Positions 6,511 to 10,052 of a stretch of DNA of 10,052 nt are shown here, one piece after another (the stretch's first letter is position 1; every line of letters starts with the position of its first letter). Source of the stretch: DASRSS01 sp035656335 (lineage in GTDB: Bacteria > Actinomycetota > Actinomycetes > Mycobacteriales > Jatrophihabitantaceae). Location of the stretch: assembly GCA_035656335.1 (NCBI GenBank), contig DASRSS010000234.1, positions 1 through 10,052 of the forward strand, written 5' to 3'. The translations under genes were made by a program, and so were the position numbers. Under the pieces are notes generated by a model, which worked only from the letters and a program-made list of their open reading frames with translations, was not told the DNA's origin and made no database searches.

Positions 6511-7311
6511 TCATGAAAGATCACGGCCTTCCAGCTCGCGGCGCTCGCGTTCCTGCTCGCGCACGCTCGGGGTCTGCTCGCCGCTCGCGCCGACCATGAC
6601 CGACTCGTGCGAGAGCGTTCCGTCCGGAAGCAGCGCCGGCGTCCCGATCGAGTTGCCCGAGGAGAGCACACCGGGGCCGGGCAGCGGCTGCGGACGCCCG
6701 GAGCGGATCCGCTCGCGGGCTAGCGACTTCTGCGTGGGCTTGGGCCCGTCCCGCTCGATGTGCGCGAGCACCATCGCGCCGACCGCGGCGACGATCAGCA
6801 GCGCGGACGTCAGCTCGAAGGCGAACAGGTACCGGGTGAACAGCAGCTGGGCGATCGACTGGACGTTCGAGCCGGCCGCGTTCTGCTCGTCCAGGTTCAC
6901 CGGCTTGCTGTCGGTGAACGCCCGGCTGATCGAGATCGCGACGAGCAGAGCGAAGCCGATGCCGAACAGCGCGGCCACCCAGCGTTGCCCGCGCAGCGTC
7001 TCGACGATCGAGTCGGACGCGTCGCGGCCGACCAGCATCAGCACGAACAGGAACAGGATCATGATCGCGCCGGTGTAGACGATGATCTGCACGAAGCCGA
7101 GGAACGGCCCCTGCTCGATTAGGTAGAACATGCCGAGCGACATCATGGTGGCGACCAGTGACAGCGCGGAGTGGATCGCGTTGCGCAGCAGCACCATGCC
7201 GATCGCGCCGGCGACCGAGATCGGGCCGAGGATCCAGAACGTGATCGCCTCGCCCAGCGGCACCTGCCCGTGCATCAGCGGCCCGGACGCGATCATCAAG
7301 GACGCGCTCAT
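6511..7311 (-). CDS. nuoJ: NADH-quinone oxidoreductase subunit J
   Basis: Membrane subunit of complex I with five transmembrane helices, part of the chain of charged residues linking the quinone site to the antiporter subunits. 266 residues. Seen: helix 1 at about 22-43 ending LLRNAIHSALSL, the family-defining helix 3 motif GFVQIIVYTGAIMILFLFVLML (residues 72-93, containing Y79 at the pi-bulge), helix 4 at about 110-128, and FELTSALLIVAAVGAMVLAH (165-184) as helix 5. After helix 5 there is an 80-residue hydrophilic tail, Pro/Gly/Ser-rich and then strongly charged (REQERERRELEGRDL); E. coli NuoJ lacks this, and actinobacterial NuoJ commonly has some form of it. Start: ATG at 7309-7311, overlapping the nuoI stop in ATGA, with GGAGG (7321-7325) nine bases upstream. 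It is followed by a 55-base spacer before nuoK. Confidence 0.96.
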   Translation of the reverse strand: MSASLMIASGPLMHGQVPLGEAITFWILGPISVAGAIGMVLLRNAIHSALSLVATMMSLGMFYLIEQGPFLGFVQIIVYTGAIMILFLFVLMLVGRDASDSIVETLRGQRWVAALFGIGFALLVAISISRAFTDSKPVNLDEQNAAGSNVQSIAQLLFTRYLFAFELTSALLIVAAVGAMVLAHIERDGPKPTQKSLARERIRSGRPQPLPGPGVLSSGNSIGTPALLPDGTLSHESVMVGASGEQTPSVREQERERRELEGRDLS

Positions 7312-7931
7312 GAGTGCAGACCTCCGACCTGGCGGGCGACACCGGTGATCGGGCGGCCCGCCACGTTCGCGGTGCTCTGGGGCTCGCCGTGCTGCAGCGG
7401 CTCCTGCGAGTCGACGGTGTAGTAGTCCTTCTCGTCGTCGCCGAGGCGCATCGCGTGCGGCGGCGCCTCCATGCCCGGAAGCAGCGGAGCCATCAGCTGC
7501 TCCTTGGTGTAAATCAGCTGCTGCCGGTCGTCGAGCGCGAGCTCGTACTCGTTGCTCATCGTCAGCGAACGGGTCGGGCACGCCTCGATGCACAGGCCGC
7601 AGAAGATGCAGCGCAGGTAGTTGATCTGGTACACCGCGCCGTACCGCTCACCCGGCGAGTAGCGCTCCTCGTCGGTGTTGTCGCCGCCCTCGACGTAGAT
7701 CGCGTCGGCCGGGCACGCCCAGGCGCACAGCTCGCACCCGACGCACTTCTCCAGGCCGTCCGGGTGCCGGTTCAGCACGTGCCGGCCGTGGTAGCGCGGC
7801 GCGGTCTCGTAGAAGTCGAACGGGTACTGCTGGGTGTAGACGCGTCTGAACATCGTCCCGAAGGTCAGGCCGAAGCCCTTGGCGAACCCCAGCGGCGTGC
7901 CGGCGGGCTCGGCGTTCTGCGGCTCAGTCAT
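7308..7931 (-). CDS. nuoI: NADH-quinone oxidoreductase subunit I (2x[4Fe-4S] ferredoxin-type)
   Basis: Peripheral iron-sulfur subunit of complex I, carrying clusters N6a and N6b, which pass electrons toward N2 and the quinone site next to NuoH. 207 residues. Seen: two complete CxxCxxCxxxCP motifs, CVGCELCAWACP (C63, C66, C69, C73) and CIFCGLCIEACP (C108, C111, C114, C118), as in 8Fe ferredoxin domains; N-terminal segment FGLTFGTMFRRVYTQQYP (about 19-36) and RYHGRHVLNRHPDGLEKC (46-63) are typical of NuoI. The C-terminal 60 residues are hydrophilic, with no further cysteines. Start: ATG at 7929-7931, giving MTEPQNAEP and an 8-base overlap with nuoH, with GAAAG nine bases upstream. An in-frame ATG three codons earlier (7938-7940) is the alternative; it would have no spaced ribosome site. 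The stop overlaps the nuoJ start by four bases. Confidence 0.97.
   Translation of the reverse strand: MTEPQNAEPAGTPLGFAKGFGLTFGTMFRRVYTQQYPFDFYETAPRYHGRHVLNRHPDGLEKCVGCELCAWACPADAIYVEGGDNTDEERYSPGERYGAVYQINYLRCIFCGLCIEACPTRSLTMSNEYELALDDRQQLIYTKEQLMAPLLPGMEAPPHAMRLGDDEKDYYTVDSQEPLQHGEPQSTANVAGRPITGVARQVGGLHS
7321..7325 (-). promoter_or_regulatory. Shine-Dalgarno of nuoJ
   Basis: GGAGG on the minus strand, nine bases before the nuoJ ATG, within the last codons of nuoI. It is part of an 11-base string (7316-7326) identical to the one at the nuoL start. Confidence 0.75.
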
Positions 7932-9252
7932 CGCTTTCATCTTTCGTACGCAGGGCATTCGGCGCACCGGCGCTCGTCGTGGCCAAGCGCCGCGGCGGAG
8001 TCGGCACGACGAGGTCCAGCGGCGGGATCGGGAACGTGGTCGGCTGCTGGGCCGCCTCCGCGTCCTCGGCCGCGCGGTCCGCCGCGCGCCGGGCGGCGGC
8101 GCCCTCGAGCACCATCAGCACCGGCACGACGACGATGACCAGCACGATCGCGAGCGGCACCAGCGTCGCCTCCCACGAGGACCAGCCGCGGTCACGCAGC
8201 ACGTGGATGGACGTGACGGCGAGGATCCAGACCAGGTTGATCGGGATCAGCACCTTCCAGCCCAGGTGCATGAACTGGTCGTAGCGCAGGCGGGGCAGCG
8301 TGCCGCGCAGCCACACGAACACGAAGATGCACAGCACGACCTTGATCACGAACCAGATCATCGGGTACCAGCCCGAGTTCGCGCCGTGCCACAGCGAGAT
8401 CGGGACGGGCGCCCGCCAGCCGCCGAGGAACAGCGTCGTCGCCAGCGCGGAGACGGTGACCATGTTGATGTACTCGGCGAGGAAGAACATCGCGAACTTG
8501 AACGACGAGTACTCGGTGTGGAAACCGCCGACGAGCTCGGACTCGGCCTCGGCCAGGTCGAACGGCGCGCGGTTGGTCTCGCCGACCACGCAGACCGCGT
8601 AGACGCAGAACGAGACGAACAGCGGGATCACGTTCCAGATGTGCCGCTGGCTCTCGATGATGCCGGACGTCGAGATCGTGTTCGAGAACAGGAACACCGG
8701 GATGATCGACAGCCCCATGCCGACCTCGTACGAGATCATCTGGGCCGCCGAGCGCAGGCCGCCGAGCAGCGGGTAGGTCGAGCCGGACGCCCAGCCGGAC
8801 AGCACGACGCCGTACACGCCGAGCGAGGAGCAGGCGAGCACGACGAGGACGCCGACGGGCAGGTCGGTGAGCTGCAGCGCGGTCTTGTGCCCGAACATCG
8901 ACACTTCCGGGCCGAACGGGATCACGCAGAAGGCGACGAACGCCGGCACCGCGGACAGGATCGGGGCGAGGAAGTACACCGGCTTGTCGGCCAGCAGCGG
9001 GATGACCTCCTCCTTGAAGGCCAGCTTCACGCCGTCGGCGAGCGACTGCAGGGTGCCCCACGGTCCGACGCGGTTCGGGCCGATGCGGTTCTGCATGCGG
9101 CCGACGACCTTGCGCTCGAAGACGATCGAGAACAGCGTCATGACGACGAGGAACGCGAACACGCCGAGGACCTTGATGATGTTCAGCCAGATCGGCTGGT
9201 CACCGAAGCCCGGGATGTTCTGCGACACCGCCAGCACGTGGACCGAACTCAC
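7924..9252 (-). CDS. nuoH: NADH-quinone oxidoreductase subunit H
   Basis: Membrane subunit of complex I that, with NuoB/D, forms the quinone chamber and the start of the E-channel. 442 residues, about 100 longer than E. coli NuoH because of its C-terminal tail. Seen: FERKVVGRMQNRIGPNRVGP (45-64) followed by GTLQSLADGVKLAFKEE, both of the NADH dehydrogenase subunit 1 signature type; VVGETNRAPFDLAEAESELV (222-241) followed by GGFHTEYSS, the acidic loop near the quinone site; and RGTLPRLRYDQFMHLGWK (316-333). About eight hydrophobic segments. From about 385 a hydrophilic Ala/Glu-rich then Pro-rich tail (PTTFPIPPLDLVVPTPP) extends to the end; this kind of extension is common in actinobacterial NuoH. 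Start: GTG at 9250-9252, overlapping the nuoG stop in GTGA, with GGAGG six bases upstream. It overlaps nuoI by eight bases. Confidence 0.97.
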   Translation of the reverse strand: MSSVHVLAVSQNIPGFGDQPIWLNIIKVLGVFAFLVVMTLFSIVFERKVVGRMQNRIGPNRVGPWGTLQSLADGVKLAFKEEVIPLLADKPVYFLAPILSAVPAFVAFCVIPFGPEVSMFGHKTALQLTDLPVGVLVVLACSSLGVYGVVLSGWASGSTYPLLGGLRSAAQMISYEVGMGLSIIPVFLFSNTISTSGIIESQRHIWNVIPLFVSFCVYAVCVVGETNRAPFDLAEAESELVGGFHTEYSSFKFAMFFLAEYINMVTVSALATTLFLGGWRAPVPISLWHGANSGWYPMIWFVIKVVLCIFVFVWLRGTLPRLRYDQFMHLGWKVLIPINLVWILAVTSIHVLRDRGWSSWEATLVPLAIVLVIVVVPVLMVLEGAAARRAADRAAEDAEAAQQPTTFPIPPLDLVVPTPPRRLATTSAGAPNALRTKDESDD

Positions 9253-10052
9253 GCGTCACCTCCAGCCGCGGCACTGGGATCGGCACCGATCACCGGCGGC
9301 GCCGACGAACTCGTCACGCCGACGACCGCGCCGGCGGTGACGCCGAGCGTGGCGCGCACCGCGCAGTCCCGCGCGTTCGTCGGCAGCCACACGACACCGT
9401 CGGCCGCCTCACCGATCACGGCGGGCACGACGATCACGCCGGCGTCGCTGCTTACGGCGACCGTGCCGCCGTCCGCGATGCCGAGCCGTGCCGCGGTGGA
9501 CGCGCTCAGGACGGCGCGCGCTGGCTTCGCGGTGCCGGCCAGGTGCTCGTCGCCGTCCTGGCTGCGGCCCGCGTCCAGCACCTCGTGCCAGGTCGCGAGC
9601 ACGGCCTGCCCGGAGCCCGGCGTCGCCACCGGGCCGGCGGCGCGGGACGGGGCGGGCAGCCGCTCGTCCCAGGAGCCGAGGCGGGCGAGCTCGTCGCGCG
9701 CGGCGGTGACCGTGCGCAGCCCGAGCCGGACGTCCAGCTCCTCGGCCAACGCGTCGAGCACCTGCGCGTCGGAGATCGCGCCGCTCTGCAGCGTCGGCTC
9801 GAACGGACGGCGGCGACCTTCCCAGTCGACGTACCGGCCGGCCTTCTCGACCGGCGGCGCGACGGGCAGCACGACGTCGGCGTGCTCGGTCACCGCGCTG
9901 TGCCGGATCTCCAGCGAGACGACGAAGCCGGCGCGCTCGAGCGCGCGGGCCGCGGTCGCCGGGTCCGCGGTGTCGGCCGGGTCCACGGCACCTACCACAA
10001 GCGCGGAGAGCGAACCGTCCGCGACGGCCGCGAGGATCGCGTCGATGTCCCG
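9249..10052 (-). CDS. nuoG: NADH-quinone oxidoreductase subunit G, C-terminal part only
   Basis: Large iron-sulfur subunit of the complex I hydrophilic arm. Only the last 267 residues are in the window; the frame is open to base 10052, where it reads RDIDAILAAVADGSLSALVVGAVDP without a break, so the true start lies outside. Seen: TEHADVVLPVAP (about 55-66) and EKAGRYVDWEGRRRPFE (about 69-85), the typical end of the molybdopterin-oxidoreductase-like domain, which in NuoG is structural and binds no molybdenum cofactor. It is followed by a C-terminal barrel domain (about 177-249) with LSASTAARLGIADGGTVAVS and GVVWLPTNARDCAVRATLG. The N-terminal ferredoxin domains with cluster ligands are not visible. 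A Pro/Gly/Ala-rich linker (about 131-150) separates the two parts. The stop TGA overlaps the nuoH GTG by four bases. Confidence 0.94.
   Translation of the reverse strand, partial: RDIDAILAAVADGSLSALVVGAVDPADTADPATAARALERAGFVVSLEIRHSAVTEHADVVLPVAPPVEKAGRYVDWEGRRRPFEPTLQSGAISDAQVLDALAEELDVRLGLRTVTAARDELARLGSWDERLPAPSRAAGPVATPGSGQAVLATWHEVLDAGRSQDGDEHLAGTAKPARAVLSASTAARLGIADGGTVAVSSDAGVIVVPAVIGEAADGVVWLPTNARDCAVRATLGVTAGAVVGVTSSSAPPVIGADPSAAAGGDA
9259..9263 (-). promoter_or_regulatory. Shine-Dalgarno of nuoH
   Basis: GGAGG on the minus strand, six bases before the GTG at 9250-9252. It decides the GTG start of nuoH and lies inside the last codons of nuoG, consistent with coupled translation across the GTGA junction. 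Confidence 0.8.

Noticed and set aside
6456..6671. In-frame upstream extension of nuoK
   Set aside because: It would overlap the nuoJ tail, is Arg/Ser-rich, and adds 72 residues to a subunit whose family length is already met from the ATG at 6455.
1..10052. An undescribed system, mobile element, CRISPR array or tRNA hidden in the window
   Set aside because: Apart from spacers of 98 bases or less, the sequence is fully accounted for by complex I genes and a prenyl synthase, all with intact frames and key residues. No direct-repeat arrays, integrase or transposase motifs or cloverleaf-like stretches were seen.

Overview
The window is a high-GC stretch in which every convincing gene lies on the minus strand. 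Read in the direction of transcription (high to low coordinates), it runs: 3' end of nuoG, then nuoH, nuoI, nuoJ, nuoK, nuoL, nuoM, nuoN, then a long-chain polyprenyl diphosphate synthase that leaves the window at its C-terminal end. Together these are the distal half of a 14-subunit NADH dehydrogenase (respiratory complex I / NDH-1) operon. The subunits nuoA-F would lie beyond base 10052.

The organism is most likely an actinomycete. The reasons are the strong G/C third-position bias, frequent GTG starts (nuoH, nuoL, nuoM, nuoN and the polyprenyl synthase), the actinobacterial forms of NuoG, NuoH, NuoM and NuoN, and the nuoN-polyprenyl synthase neighbourhood. In that group menaquinone is the usual quinone of complex I. 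I cannot name a genus from this sequence alone.

Layout by region: 9249-10052 NuoG C-terminus (end of the molybdopterin-oxidoreductase-like region plus the C-terminal beta-barrel domain). 7924-9252 NuoH, the membrane subunit at the quinone site. 7308-7931 NuoI, carrying two [4Fe-4S] clusters. 6511-7311 NuoJ. 6456-6510 a 55-base spacer with an A+T-rich inverted repeat. 6156-6455 NuoK. 6058-6155 a 98-base spacer with GAGCG-type iterations and an inverted repeat that overlaps the nuoL ribosome binding site. 4147-6057 NuoL, 2579-4150 NuoM and 996-2582 NuoN, the three antiporter-like proton pumps. 1-981 the polyprenyl synthase. There is no gene-free stretch longer than 98 bases. Neighbours overlap by 4 bases (GTGA or ATGA) at G/H, I/J, L/M and M/N and by 8 bases at H/I, as expected for one translationally coupled transcript.

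How the genes work together: NuoG and NuoI are part of the hydrophilic arm's electron path, NuoI passing electrons to quinone at the NuoH interface. NuoH, J and K carry the coupling along the membrane to NuoN, M and L, which pump protons. The polyprenyl synthase probably makes the isoprenoid tail of the menaquinone that the complex reduces.

All catalytic and coupling residues I looked for are present, and I see no frameshift, insertion sequence, tRNA, CRISPR array or foreign island. I found no undescribed system here. The points worth a second look are the two structured spacers around nuoK, the poorly marked start of the polyprenyl synthase, and hydrophilic extensions in several Nuo proteins.
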